A program made the translations under genes and the position numbers. From positions 1 to 31,011 of the forward strand of contig JAEWSJ010000033.1 of the NCBI GenBank assembly GCA_023398335.1: a stretch of 31,011 nucleotides of DNA, written 5' to 3'. Of the stretch, positions 1 to 7,750 are shown piece after piece; position 1 is the first letter of the stretch; the number at the start of each line of letters is the position of its first letter. Below the pieces are notes generated by a model. The model was not told the origin of the DNA and made no database searches. It saw only the letters and a list, made by a program, of their open reading frames with translations. The stretch comes from Bacillota bacterium (GTDB lineage Bacteria; Bacillota_I; Bacilli_A; RFN20; CAG-288).

Positions 1-240
1 TCCCCTGTGATATTCTTTACCCTTTTTACTTATATACCTATCTCTTCTTCGGTTATGTAGTCTTATTATTTTCTTATTAGGACTTCATAACCTTTTTTAT
101 TGAAGAAGAATATGCTAAAAAACTCAACCGCCATTTAATTCAAGTGATTCAATATATATTATTCTTTACAGAAGACGCTGATTGTAATTAATCTAGACGC
201 CTTATGCGTGTTAATTTTTACTTGATATATAAAAAAACAC
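1..240. other. Gene-poor left edge
   Basis: I see no convincing gene here. A short plus-strand reading frame, open from about 84 and stopping near 196, gives about 36 residues with a charged EEEYAKKL-like stretch. It could be the decayed C-terminus of a lost gene, but nothing in it is recognisable. Confidence 0.3.
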
Positions 241-268
241 AAAATAAAAACGTCACGTTGTAGTGACG
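241..268 (-). terminator. Intrinsic terminator of the pot operon
   Basis: Read on the minus strand, CGTCAC, a 6-nt loop and GTGACG form a perfect 6-bp stem followed by TTTTTATTTT. It lies just beyond the potD stop codon, so it should end the potABCD transcript. Confidence 0.8.
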
Positions 269-274
269 CTTTTA

Positions 275-1393
275 TTAAGCTTTAACTGCGTTAATTAATT
301 CTTGAAGGAAGTCTTGGTAGTTCTTACCATTATCCATTTTGTCAATATATCTAAATAATGTTGCGGATTTACCTTGTAACGGATTTAAGAAGAACGGAAA
401 TTCTTCCGCAAAATCTTTAGTTTCTTCATCTTCTTTGAATCTATTACAGACTGATTTAAGAGTCGGACTATAACCAACGTACCTAGCATTTTGATAAGAA
501 TTATCAGGATCGAGCATGAAGTTAATAAACTTATATGCTAACTCCGTATTCTTACAAGTCTTAGGGACGACCATAGCGTCGAAGAACGCACTGGTTTTCT
601 CTGGAATATAATATGCAAATTTGACTTCGTCTGAGGAAGAAGTAGATAGGTAATACTGATCGAAGAAATCACCTAACTGAGTAAGACCAATATCGATATT
701 TCCGGCAGCAATTTGTTTCTTGATTGAATCGTCGCCCCATAAATCATAATTGGTAGCTTTCATCGTATCAACTAAGCCGTTGAAGTCAGAGACTTTATTG
801 GTATTGACATCTTTGTTGTTGTTAAGTAGGTAGGCATTAGTTCCAAAGCGAGGAACGTTGTACATTGCCATTTTAACATCGGTACTGTTTTCGCCATAAC
901 TGGAACGATTTAGAATAGCATTCCATTGATTTTTTTCAATGTTTTCTTTTACATAGGCTTTTCTGGTGGAATATAACATTCCATATGCTCCCCAGAAATA
1001 AGGTATACAGTATTCTTCATTTCCTTCGAAGAAATCATTCTTTCTTAAGTTTGTTAGATCATCGTTGAAGATAGAGGAAGAATAATTATCTAAAGCGGTA
1101 AGATCAATTTTATTGATCATATTCTCTTTATACATTCTTTCAATCATGTAGTCACCAGGAATGGCGACATCGAAAGAAGTAGTGCCCATCTTAATCTTTT
1201 GATACATATCTTCGCTGGAACCGACTTCTTCCATAACTACTGAAACGTTGTATTTTTGTTCGAAATCAACTAATAAGGAAGAATCAATGTATTCACCCCA
1301 GTTTAATAAATATAGAGCGGATGTTGTGTTGTTAAGTAAAACAAAGGTAGAAAGAACAACAGCTGGTACAAGTAACAATAATAATTTTTTCAT
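275..1393 (-). CDS. potD: Spermidine/putrescine-binding protein PotD
   Basis: This is the extracytoplasmic solute-binding subunit of a polyamine ABC importer. The 372-aa product starts with MKK and a strongly hydrophobic segment (residues 4-20), then enters the mature domain at LNWGEYID, a typical PotD/PotF opening. The stretch around SFDVAIPGDYMIERM (about residues 75-90) and the PYFWGAYGMLY stretch (about 131-141) also fit the family. There is no cysteine near the end of the hydrophobic segment, so I see no lipobox. It may be held by an uncleaved signal anchor or released, which is unusual for a Gram-positive binding protein. It is the last gene of potABCD and starts 1 nt after the potC stop. 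Family assignment is firm; the substrate (spermidine versus putrescine) is inferred from the family. Confidence 0.9.
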   Translation of the reverse strand: MKKLLLLLVPAVVLSTFVLLNNTTSALYLLNWGEYIDSSLLVDFEQKYNVSVVMEEVGSSEDMYQKIKMGTTSFDVAIPGDYMIERMYKENMINKIDLTALDNYSSSIFNDDLTNLRKNDFFEGNEEYCIPYFWGAYGMLYSTRKAYVKENIEKNQWNAILNRSSYGENSTDVKMAMYNVPRFGTNAYLLNNNKDVNTNKVSDFNGLVDTMKATNYDLWGDDSIKKQIAAGNIDIGLTQLGDFFDQYYLSTSSSDEVKFAYYIPEKTSAFFDAMVVPKTCKNTELAYKFINFMLDPDNSYQNARYVGYSPTLKSVCNRFKEDEETKDFAEEFPFFLNPLQGKSATLFRYIDKMDNGKNYQDFLQELINAVKA

Positions 1394-1394
1394 A

Positions 1395-2213
1395 CTATTT
1401 TCTGGTTACCTTCTTCTTTTTATCTTTTTTGAATTGTGGAACTAAGACTGCAATAAGAATAATAAATGTGAGTAACGAATTATAGGCATAGGCAGCAGGA
1501 GTGAAGTTCTTTCTTCCTAAACGAACATAAATCCAGTTTGAGAAGTTTGTAACTCCATTTCCACTTGTAAAATAAGAAATAACGAAATCATCAATTGATA
1601 AGGTGAACGCTAATAAGGCTCCACTGATAATACCTGTTTCTATAGCAGGAATAATTACTTTCCATAAAGCTTTGAAAGGTGGAAGACCTAAATCTGTAGC
1701 GGCATCGTATAAATTAGGATCGAGTTCGTTTAATTTAGGTAAGACACTTAAGATAACATATGGCATGGTGAAGAAGACATGAGCGATAAGCATGGTCCAG
1801 TAACCGAAGATATCTGGGAATAATGGAAGTAAGAAACTACAAATAATCATTATTGAAATACCGGTAACAATATCCGCGTTAAGAACGGGAACATTATTAA
1901 GTAACAAGACTTTTTCTTTAATGTTTCGATTTAACGAATGAATACCGATAGCGGCAAAGGTTCCGCAGAAAGCACTGATACATGTTGCGCTTAAGGCAAC
2001 TGCGAATGAAGTAATTATTGACATGTAGAGTGATTGATTTGTAAATATCTCTTTATACCAATCAAAGGTAAAACCAGTGAAGGTATTTCCAGTACGAGAT
2101 GAATCGATTGAAAGAACAAAAATAATAATAATTGGTAAATATAGTAAGAAGATAATTATTCCTATATAGAACCATTTAAGTATGGAAGAGAAATAAGATT
2201 TAAATGTTTTCAT
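1395..2213 (-). CDS. potC: Polyamine ABC transporter permease PotC
   Basis: This is one of the two membrane subunits of the polyamine importer. The 272-aa protein has about six hydrophobic segments. The family's cytoplasmic coupling (EAA) loop is visible around residues 165-185 as YDAATDLGLPPFKALWKVIIP. The family stretch SIDDFVISYFTSG follows at about 207-219. A short lysine/arginine-rich tail ends the protein. It starts 1 nt after the potB stop (TAATATG), so translation is probably coupled, and it is followed 1 nt later by potD. It is distinguished from PotB by its order in the operon and by the IDDFVISYF motif typical of PotC. Confidence 0.92.
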   Translation of the reverse strand: MKTFKSYFSSILKWFYIGIIIFLLYLPIIIIFVLSIDSSRTGNTFTGFTFDWYKEIFTNQSLYMSIITSFAVALSATCISAFCGTFAAIGIHSLNRNIKEKVLLLNNVPVLNADIVTGISIMIICSFLLPLFPDIFGYWTMLIAHVFFTMPYVILSVLPKLNELDPNLYDAATDLGLPPFKALWKVIIPAIETGIISGALLAFTLSIDDFVISYFTSGNGVTNFSNWIYVRLGRKNFTPAAYAYNSLLTFIILIAVLVPQFKKDKKKKVTRK

Positions 2214-2214
2214 A

Positions 2215-3030
2215 TTAGATTAATGTTTCTCCTTCCTTATCAAATTTAGAAAGAAGAACAATAGAGCCCATGATAACTAAAATTACTACTAAGGACAACA
2301 AACCACCCATGTTATAGTTAAAGGCACGCTTGAAGTAATTTTCAATAATGTTACCAATCATGATGATCTTTCCTCCACCGAGTCTTTCGGTGATAGCGAA
2401 TCCAGTCGATGCTGGTAAGAAAACCATAATGATTCCACTCATGATACCTTTACTAGACATTGGTAAAGTAACTTTTAAGAAAGTTTTTGTTCGTGAGACA
2501 CCTAAATCGTAACTTGCCTCAACATAGGATTTATCTAGTTTTTCAAGAACGGTATAAGTTGGAAGAATCATAAAGGGTAAATACATTGTGACTGTTGCAA
2601 AGATAACAGCAAAATCTGTACCGATAAGATTGAAAGATAAACCTAATCCATTAATGATAGAAATTGGATAGAAAATCTTTTCCCAAGCGATAATACGAAG
2701 AAGTTGATTACTCCACATCGGTAAGATTAACACCATAATAAGCGCCATCTTATTTCTAAGGTGAGAAGTAGAAATGATATATGAAATTGGATAACCAATT
2801 AAAACACAAATAAGAGTAGAGATACCAGCAATCTTAATTGAATTCCAAAAAGCATTAAGATATACGGTATTAAATAAACGAGACCAGTTCTCAAGACTGA
2901 AAGTCATCGTTGTAAAATCAAGAGCGGAACTTTCAGTAAAAGAGAGAAGAACCATTGCTAGAAGTGGTAAGACTACTATAATAGCTAACCAGATTACATA
3001 GGGAATGGAAAGATATTTGAATTTACTCAT
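2215..3030 (-). CDS. potB: Polyamine ABC transporter permease PotB
   Basis: This is the partner permease of PotC. The 271-aa protein has about six membrane segments and an EAA-type coupling loop near residues 171-191 (EASYDLGVSRTKTFLKVTLP). The stretch LPASTGFAITERLGG (about 205-219) matches the usual PotB region. Its start overlaps the end of potA by 4 nt (ATGA), which implies translational coupling with the ATPase gene. With PotC it should form the heterodimeric membrane channel that docks PotA on the inside and PotD on the outside. Confidence 0.92.
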   Translation of the reverse strand: MSKFKYLSIPYVIWLAIIVVLPLLAMVLLSFTESSALDFTTMTFSLENWSRLFNTVYLNAFWNSIKIAGISTLICVLIGYPISYIISTSHLRNKMALIMVLILPMWSNQLLRIIAWEKIFYPISIINGLGLSFNLIGTDFAVIFATVTMYLPFMILPTYTVLEKLDKSYVEASYDLGVSRTKTFLKVTLPMSSKGIMSGIIMVFLPASTGFAITERLGGGKIIMIGNIIENYFKRAFNYNMGGLLSLVVILVIMGSIVLLSKFDKEGETLI

Positions 3031-4799
3031 TTTTTCTCTTCCTTTATCAAATGAATCTCATATGAATCAATCTTTAAACCAACTTTATCGCCGACATTAA
3101 CATTGTTGTAATCGTGGACTAGAACAGTTGTTCCTTCGACATCAATCTTCATCTCAAAGTGAACACCAGTAAAGACACTGTTAAGGACTGTCCCAACTAA
3201 GTCTCCTTCTTCTGGATGATCTATACATAAATCAAAGTCTTCAGGTCTAATAAGAACGTTGACTTTTTCACCTTTTCTAAATGTTTCAGCATAACATTCA
3301 AATTTTCCACCTAAGAATGAGACAAGATTTCTTTTAACGTATTTACCAACGATAATATTATCTCCATCGTAGTTCGCTAAAAGATATTCTTTCTTTTCAT
3401 CTAAGGATTCACAATAAATATTAGCAGCATCAACAACCATACCAATTTGATCACCGATCTTATAGTGTTGGTTAGTTTGAACATTGATAAGTTGTTTATT
3501 AACTTCAACCGAGAGAATAAATGTTTGCTTTTTTCTTGTGATTCCTTTGATAGTACCAATTATTTGAGCACTATCTAAAGTAACAATATCAAAGTCATTC
3601 TTTTCAACGATGCAATAGATTTGATCGCCTTCTTTGAAACTCTTCGCATCGCATTTAAAAATATGATTCAAGAAATTGACACTCTTGTTTCCAAGATATT
3701 TACCTTTTAAAATGTTGGATTGACCGATAAATTCAGCAACAAATCTATTTTTAGGAGTGTTGTAGATATTCTGAGGTGTTCCAATCTGTTGAATCTTTCC
3801 ACCATTCATTACAACTATTGTATCTGACATGGTCATCGCTTCTTCTTGGTCATGGGTGACAAAGATAAAAGTAATGCCTAAGTTTTGTTGAATTTCTTTT
3901 AATTCATATCTCATTTGCTGACGAAGTTTTAAATCTAGCGCACTAAGAGGTTCATCAAGAAGTAAGATTTGAGGTTTATTAATTACTGCACGAGCAATCG
4001 CAACTCTCTGTTGCTGGCCACCGCTTAATTCGTTGATATCTCTTTTTTCAAAACCAACTAAATTAACTAATTTTATAGCTTTAGTTACTTCACGTTTTAA
4101 TATTTCTTTTTTGAAGTTACGATTGTTAACTTGATTGATCATTTTCAAGAAAACATCTTTATCTTCTTGTTCTTTTCTAAATTCTTTATAGAACTTCTTA
4201 TTCGAGATTTTACCAAAAATAAGATTAGACTTGATTTTGTTCTTTTTTATAAAAGAAAGGAAAACTTCGTTGGTAAGTTTATTATCCTTTTCTAAGTCTT
4301 TCATTTCTTCGATTAATTTAAGAGTTTTGGAATTTGATTCTAAGAAACTTATCGCACCTTTTTTTGCCGCATGAGGAGTTACGTATTCTTCCATCAATAC
4401 CTCAGCGTCCGCAATAAAGTCTTCATCAAATTTATTATCTTCTAATAAATCGATTAATCCTAAATGATAAATTTTCGAATGGGAAGAGTTTTTAAGACCA
4501 AATTCAATATTATCGCTAACATTGAGTTTAGGAAAAAGAGCGTATTTTTGAAATACGGTATTAATAGGTCTATTATAGCTGGCCATGTTAACAATCGATT
4601 TACCATTGATTAATACATCTCCTGAATTTGGCTTAATGAAGCCTCCGATAATACGTAATGTTGTAGTTTTGCCACAACCAGATGCTCCGAGAAGCGTAAC
4701 GAACTCTTGTTCGTTAATATAGAGATTTAAGTTCTCTAGGACTTGTTCGCCGTCATAACTTAAACAGATGTTTGTTAATTCAATGAGTTTTTTAGCCAT
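3027..4799 (-). CDS. potA: Polyamine ABC transporter ATPase PotA, enlarged form
   Basis: This ATP-hydrolysing subunit is 590 aa long against about 360-380 for ordinary PotA. Walker A is GASGCGKT (38-45), the Q-loop glutamine is Q84, the signature LSGGQQQ lies at 258-264, Walker B ILLLDEP at 278-284 and the H-loop histidine is H316. Q-loop and signature are 174 residues apart because of an insertion of about 130 Lys/Glu/Asn-rich residues (roughly 104-235). I associate such insertions with mollicute PotA. The C-terminal regulatory part is also doubled: 361-465 and 481-585 resemble each other (GKY, SFL/NFL, a Cys-x-Ala, F-x-[KR]-G) and look like two tandem TOBE-type units. The gene is first in the operon; an AAGGA site lies 8 nt before the ATG. 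Confidence 0.93.
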   Translation of the reverse strand: MAKKLIELTNICLSYDGEQVLENLNLYINEQEFVTLLGASGCGKTTTLRIIGGFIKPNSGDVLINGKSIVNMASYNRPINTVFQKYALFPKLNVSDNIEFGLKNSSHSKIYHLGLIDLLEDNKFDEDFIADAEVLMEEYVTPHAAKKGAISFLESNSKTLKLIEEMKDLEKDNKLTNEVFLSFIKKNKIKSNLIFGKISNKKFYKEFRKEQEDKDVFLKMINQVNNRNFKKEILKREVTKAIKLVNLVGFEKRDINELSGGQQQRVAIARAVINKPQILLLDEPLSALDLKLRQQMRYELKEIQQNLGITFIFVTHDQEEAMTMSDTIVVMNGGKIQQIGTPQNIYNTPKNRFVAEFIGQSNILKGKYLGNKSVNFLNHIFKCDAKSFKEGDQIYCIVEKNDFDIVTLDSAQIIGTIKGITRKKQTFILSVEVNKQLINVQTNQHYKIGDQIGMVVDAANIYCESLDEKKEYLLANYDGDNIIVGKYVKRNLVSFLGGKFECYAETFRKGEKVNVLIRPEDFDLCIDHPEEGDLVGTVLNSVFTGVHFEMKIDVEGTTVLVHDYNNVNVGDKVGLKIDSYEIHLIKEEKK

Positions 4800-4907
4800 T
4801 TATCCATTCCTTTTTTAAACTACCATATAATATAACTATTGAGTAATAAATGAAAGACTTTTTTTAACTAAATTTTGACATGTTTTTTTCATTGACTTTT
4901 GAGACTA

Positions 4908-5522
4908 TTATCTATCGTTTTTTGACTCGATAATTACTACGCTTCCACCATCGATATTAACGCTTCCTTCATCTTCGATTAGTTCGTTTGAAATAGTAAG
5001 AGAATCATAAGGAGATAAGGAATATTCAGATAAAGGATACTTAAAACCATCTAGAGAAATAACAGTTTCTTCAAGAGCAAAAAAGGAATAATACTTGTAT
5101 TCACTTTTGGTAATTTTGAAATATGAATCCTTTTTATATATTATTGAGTTTTCATCTTTTAAAATAATGTTTTTGTTACTTTTTACCAAATTTAGATTAG
5201 CAAGAAAATGTTCAATTCGTTTTCCTTGAATAGCACCAAGAATAATTATTGAAGAATAATCTTTAACTTCCATGTAAGCTTCATAGGTATCGGTGTTATC
5301 TTTGATTGGATTTAAAGTTTTAATTATAGAAGCAAAAGCTTTAACGTGCGTTAATTCTTCGGAAGAAATCGAATCAAAATCTCCAATAGCTAGGTCCATG
5401 TTTATATGGTTAGAAGCTAATTCATACGCACCTTTATCAACCCCAACGAGAAAATAATCTTCGAGATCAAGTGTTTTTAAGAGATTAACATTTTTAATAA
5501 AAATACACGCTTTGGATTTCAT
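4908..5522 (-). CDS. thiN: Thiamine pyrophosphokinase
   Basis: The enzyme transfers pyrophosphate from ATP to thiamine to make TPP in the cytosol. Counting from the ATG at 5522 it has 204 aa, a normal length. Motifs are GDFDS (47-51), KDNTDTYEA (74-82) and GKRIEHFLANL (100-110), which are the ATP/Mg and thiamine-binding signatures of the family. The reading frame stays open upstream to 5594, but the extra 24 residues are not family-like and a promoter lies inside them, so 5522 is the likely start. There is no Shine-Dalgarno site: the predicted transcript begins at or next to the ATG. It is divergent from the riboswitch-controlled thiT, so uptake appears TPP-regulated while the kinase does not. 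Confidence 0.9.
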   Translation of the reverse strand: MKSKACIFIKNVNLLKTLDLEDYFLVGVDKGAYELASNHINMDLAIGDFDSISSEELTHVKAFASIIKTLNPIKDNTDTYEAYMEVKDYSSIIILGAIQGKRIEHFLANLNLVKSNKNIILKDENSIIYKKDSYFKITKSEYKYYSFFALEETVISLDGFKYPLSEYSLSPYDSLTISNELIEDEGSVNIDGGSVVIIESKNDR

Positions 5523-5528
5523 ACGAAT

Positions 5529-5556
5529 ATGATAGCATGTTTTTCTAAAATGTAAA
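5529..5556 (-). promoter_or_regulatory. thiN promoter, leaderless arrangement
   Basis: On the minus strand TTTACA (5556-5551) and TATCAT (5534-5529) are separated by 16 bp, with TG one base before the -10 box (extended -10). Only 6 nt separate the -10 box from the ATG at 5522, so the start site should coincide with the first codon. Confidence 0.6.
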
Positions 5557-5587
5557 TGAGAAGAAAATCGATAAGATAATAAACGAT

Positions 5588-5830
5588 TTGACAAGAAGTG
5601 TTGTTTATCTTGCTGCGGGTGTATGTACTTACCTTAAGAAAGATAAATGGGCAGAGATTGCTTTAGTTGCTTCTTTCGTTTTATTGTTAATCTGCACCAT
5701 CATTAGTTTATCAATCGTAGCTTTCTACTTTGGCTTAGTAGTAGGGTTCGTATTTGTTGGAGAAGTTTCATATTATATTATTAGTACAGTTTTAGAGAAA
5801 AAACTTAAAAAAGTAATATTAATTCTTTAA
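5588..5830 (+). CDS. Small membrane protein, unrecognised, possibly a fragment
   Basis: The frame gives up to 80 aa with two adjoining hydrophobic stretches (roughly residues 25-47 and 45-70) and a lysine-rich end. The only long start is TTG at 5588 and it has no Shine-Dalgarno site. The frame is open upstream to about 5549 without an ATG. It could be a genuine small membrane protein or the remaining 3' part of a gene cut off by the thiN promoter. It ends about 35 nt before the TPP riboswitch. I do not recognise the family. Confidence 0.35.
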   Translation: MTRSVVYLAAGVCTYLKKDKWAEIALVASFVLLLICTIISLSIVAFYFGLVVGFVFVGEVSYYIISTVLEKKLKKVILIL

Positions 5831-5845
5831 GTTATTACTTTTCTG

Positions 5846-5854
5846 TGTTAAGAT
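5846..5854 (+). promoter_or_regulatory. Extended -10 promoter for the thiT transcript
   Basis: TG-T-TAAGAT forms an extended -10 box just upstream of the TPP aptamer; the -35 match 17 bp upstream (TTTAAG) is poor. Transcription would begin near 5861, at the start of the riboswitch. Confidence 0.45.
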
Positions 5855-5865
5855 ATTTTTGTCGA

Positions 5866-5956
5866 TAAAAGGGGAGCTTCTTCTTAGAGGCTGAGAGGTT
5901 AATTCATATTAACGACCCTAAACCTGATCTAGGTAATGCTAGCGTAGGAAGATTAA
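5866..5956 (+). promoter_or_regulatory. TPP riboswitch (THI box)
   Basis: The stretch holds the conserved THI-box pieces in order: GGGGAGC at 5871, GGCTGAGAG at 5889-5897, GACCCT then ACCTGATCTAGGTAATGC (to 5940) and AGCGTAGGAAG. A variable AT-rich stem lies between the two halves of the aptamer. It is followed by an intrinsic terminator and then thiT, so TPP binding should cause premature termination. Family identification is firm; the mechanism is inferred from the layout. Confidence 0.95.
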
Positions 5957-5979
5957 GAATATATCATTTACCTTAATTA

Positions 5980-6018
5980 AATCCGCTATGTTATTGTCTA
6001 GCGGATTTTTTGTTTTTT
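5980..6018 (+). terminator. Riboswitch-controlled terminator
   Basis: AATCCGCTA (5980-5988) pairs with TAGCGGATT (5999-6007) over a 10-nt loop and runs into a T-rich tract to 6018. It lies between the TPP aptamer and the thiT Shine-Dalgarno site (AAGGAGG at 6021), the expected place for the expression platform. Confidence 0.9.
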
Positions 6019-6034
6019 CAAAGGAGGTAAATGA

Positions 6035-6667
6035 ATGAAAAGTAAACAATCCGTTTTAAGAACAATGACTGAAGTAGCAATCTTTGCTTCTCTTGGTTAT
6101 GTTCTCGATTTATTGGCTGGAGCGTATTCTAGTCCGATATTTCCAAATGGTGGTTCAATTGGAATCGCTCTTGTGTGTGTCTTTATTATTAGTTTTAGAA
6201 GAGGACCTGTGGCCGGTATTTGTACTGGCTTAATCATGGGACTTCTTGATGTTGCAGATGGATTTTACGCTATTGCTGATGAAGGATGGAAGGTTTTCCT
6301 TCAAGTTGGCTTAGATTACTGGTTAGCTTATCCTTTAGCAGGACTTGCAGGTTTCTTTAAAATATTATTTGATAAAAGTGAATCTAACAAGATGAAACTT
6401 ACATGGCTTAGTGTTGGCTGTGTCGTCGGTGGACTCGCTAAGTACTTATCTCATTTCTTATCCGGAATTTTATTTTGGCCAGGAGATCCATGGAATGTAG
6501 GTTCTTCTTATTTATATTCGTTCTTATATAATGGCGCATATATGCTTCCATGCATCGTATTAAGTATCGCTATACTAATCGTATTAGAAATTAAATTACC
6601 AAAGGTATTTGATACTAGTAATGATTGCTTGTATCGTGGTCATAAGAAAGAAGAGGAAACCAAATAA
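6035..6667 (+). CDS. thiT: Thiamine transporter ThiT (ECF S component)
   Basis: ThiT captures thiamine and works with the shared ECF energising module, which is not in this window. The 210-aa protein is strongly hydrophobic with about six membrane segments. It begins with the family-like TEVAIFASLGYVLDLLAG segment and contains GGSIGIALVCVFIISFRRGP, the stretch YWLAYPLAGLAGFF and the LAKYLSHFLSGILFW region, all typical of YuaJ/ThiT. It has a strong AAGGAGG site and sits directly after the TPP riboswitch and terminator, which supports thiamine as substrate. The downstream gene starts within its stop codon (TAATG), so the two are co-translated. Confidence 0.93.
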   Translation: MKSKQSVLRTMTEVAIFASLGYVLDLLAGAYSSPIFPNGGSIGIALVCVFIISFRRGPVAGICTGLIMGLLDVADGFYAIADEGWKVFLQVGLDYWLAYPLAGLAGFFKILFDKSESNKMKLTWLSVGCVVGGLAKYLSHFLSGILFWPGDPWNVGSSYLYSFLYNGAYMLPCIVLSIAILIVLEIKLPKVFDTSNDCLYRGHKKEEETK

Positions 6668-7074
6668 TGAAAAAATCAATCGTAACCTTATTAACTGGTT
6701 TATTTGTTTTTATTGCTAGTTTAGTCTTCTTAATTAATTCAATTTCATTTGAGGACTATGGTGAATATGGAAGAGACTTTTCTATTAATAAAGATTATAT
6801 GGTGTTAGTTTTAGTTGGCGTAGCTTTAATTATTGTTGGTGCGGTTGTTCTTTATAATTACATTAAGAAAGATACAACTAATAACGATAAAGTATATACA
6901 ACTGGAGTTGGCTTATGCGGAACTATTTCTTTCTTTTATGCGCTTACTGTTATTATTAAACATGGCGCTAAAGGAAATATAGCTGGAACATCAATTTACT
7001 GGTTATGGTTAGTAGTTAGTTTGTTAGTTGTTGCTTATGTTTTTGCTTTTAATTTAGATAAAAAACATAATTAA
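6667..7074 (+). CDS. Unknown membrane protein in the thiT transcript
   Basis: The 135-aa product has four predicted membrane segments (about 5-25, 45-66, 80-100, 110-130) and no domain I recognise. Its ATG overlaps the thiT stop (TAATG) and a GAGGAAAC stretch just before it could serve as ribosome site. It is therefore under the same TPP riboswitch and translationally coupled to thiT. A terminator follows. A role in thiamine uptake is only suggested by this position. Confidence 0.75.
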   Translation: MKKSIVTLLTGLFVFIASLVFLINSISFEDYGEYGRDFSINKDYMVLVLVGVALIIVGAVVLYNYIKKDTTNNDKVYTTGVGLCGTISFFYALTVIIKHGAKGNIAGTSIYWLWLVVSLLVVAYVFAFNLDKKHN

Positions 7075-7097
7075 TTAATTTTTATATTAGTATAAAG

Positions 7098-7129
7098 AAA
7101 GTAGTAAGTTTTATGCTTGCTACTTTTTT
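7098..7129 (+). terminator. Terminator after the thiT operon
   Basis: AAAGTAG-T-AAG and CTT-G-CTACTTT form a stem with one mismatch over a short loop, followed by TTTTTT. It closes the riboswitch-thiT-membrane protein transcript. Confidence 0.8.
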
Positions 7130-7223
7130 GATTTAATTCTATGTCCTTTTATATAGTGAAATGGTAGGTACTTTGCTTTTTGATGCACTATATATATTGT
7201 GTTTACAAAGGAGATAATTTGAT

Positions 7224-7627
7224 ATGTTAAATAAAATCAAAGAATTTACTATTAAACCATCTTTTATTTTTTCTATAGCAGGATTTCAATTGGTACTTAC
7301 TATTTCTTATTTGGTTTTACAAACTTTATCAAAATTCGTTATTTGACCAATATGATTCTCGTTTATGCATCATTTGTGGGAAAAACTCTCTTAATGCTTT
7401 ATTCTTATATGGTGTGGAAGAACAAAAACATAAATATTCAGAACATAGTTCTTAATTCATCAGTTCTAGTTACTTCGATTCTTTATTTTATTTTCATCTG
7501 ATTAAAGGAAATAGAATACTGGATAAAACAGAGTAATATGTTTGGGTTTTACTCACGTGTAATATTTGTTTTCTTATTAGTTATCGGTATTATTCTGTCC
7601 TTCTCCAAACTGTTAATTGCTTTTTAA
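7224..7627 (+). pseudogene. Disrupted small membrane protein gene
   Basis: A good Shine-Dalgarno site (AAAGGAG, 7207-7213) precedes an ATG at 7224. The first frame (MLNKIKEF onward) stops at TGA 7344. A second frame overlaps it and continues as a hydrophobic protein to TGA at 7499. The same frame then runs 41 more codons to TAA at 7625. Read through one frameshift (before about 7345) and one in-frame TGA, the locus would encode about 134 residues with four membrane segments. A terminator at 7659 fits a former gene end. I do not recognise the family. The alternative, TGA read as Trp, would fix the second stop but not the frame change. Confidence 0.55.
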
Positions 7628-7658
7628 GAAAAGGAATCAGTAAGGGTTTAAAACATTG

Positions 7659-7685
7659 CCACTTATAGAAATACAAGTGGTTTTT
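7659..7685 (+). terminator. Terminator downstream of the broken membrane gene
   Basis: CCACTT (7659-7664) pairs with AAGTGG (7675-7680) across a 10-nt loop and is followed by TTTTTC. Confidence 0.65.
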
Positions 7686-7699
7686 CTTGAGCATCAAGA

Positions 7700-7728
7700 T
7701 TGACATCGCTATATTATTAGTATATTGT
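7700..7728 (+). promoter_or_regulatory. Promoter of the Fur-family gene
   Basis: TTGACA (7700-7705) and TATTGT (7723-7728) are 17 bp apart. The start site would fall near 7735, giving a leader of about 16 nt that contains AAAGGGA before the ATG at 7751. Confidence 0.6.
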
Positions 7729-7750
7729 ATCATTAATGAAAGGGATTTAT

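Noticed and set aside
1248..1445. Plus-strand 65-aa frame overlapping potD and potC
   Set aside because: It is antisense to two well-supported genes and has no family resemblance or ribosome site.
4875..4880. Plus-strand TTGACA as a promoter
   Set aside because: It would only transcribe antisense through thiN and has no well-spaced -10 box.
5523..5594. 24-residue N-terminal extension of thiN
   Set aside because: The extra residues are not family-like and the likely promoter lies inside this stretch.
7736..7750. ATG at 7736 as start of the Fur-family gene
   Set aside because: It would leave the AAAGGGA ribosome site inside the gene; the ATG at 7751 is correctly spaced.
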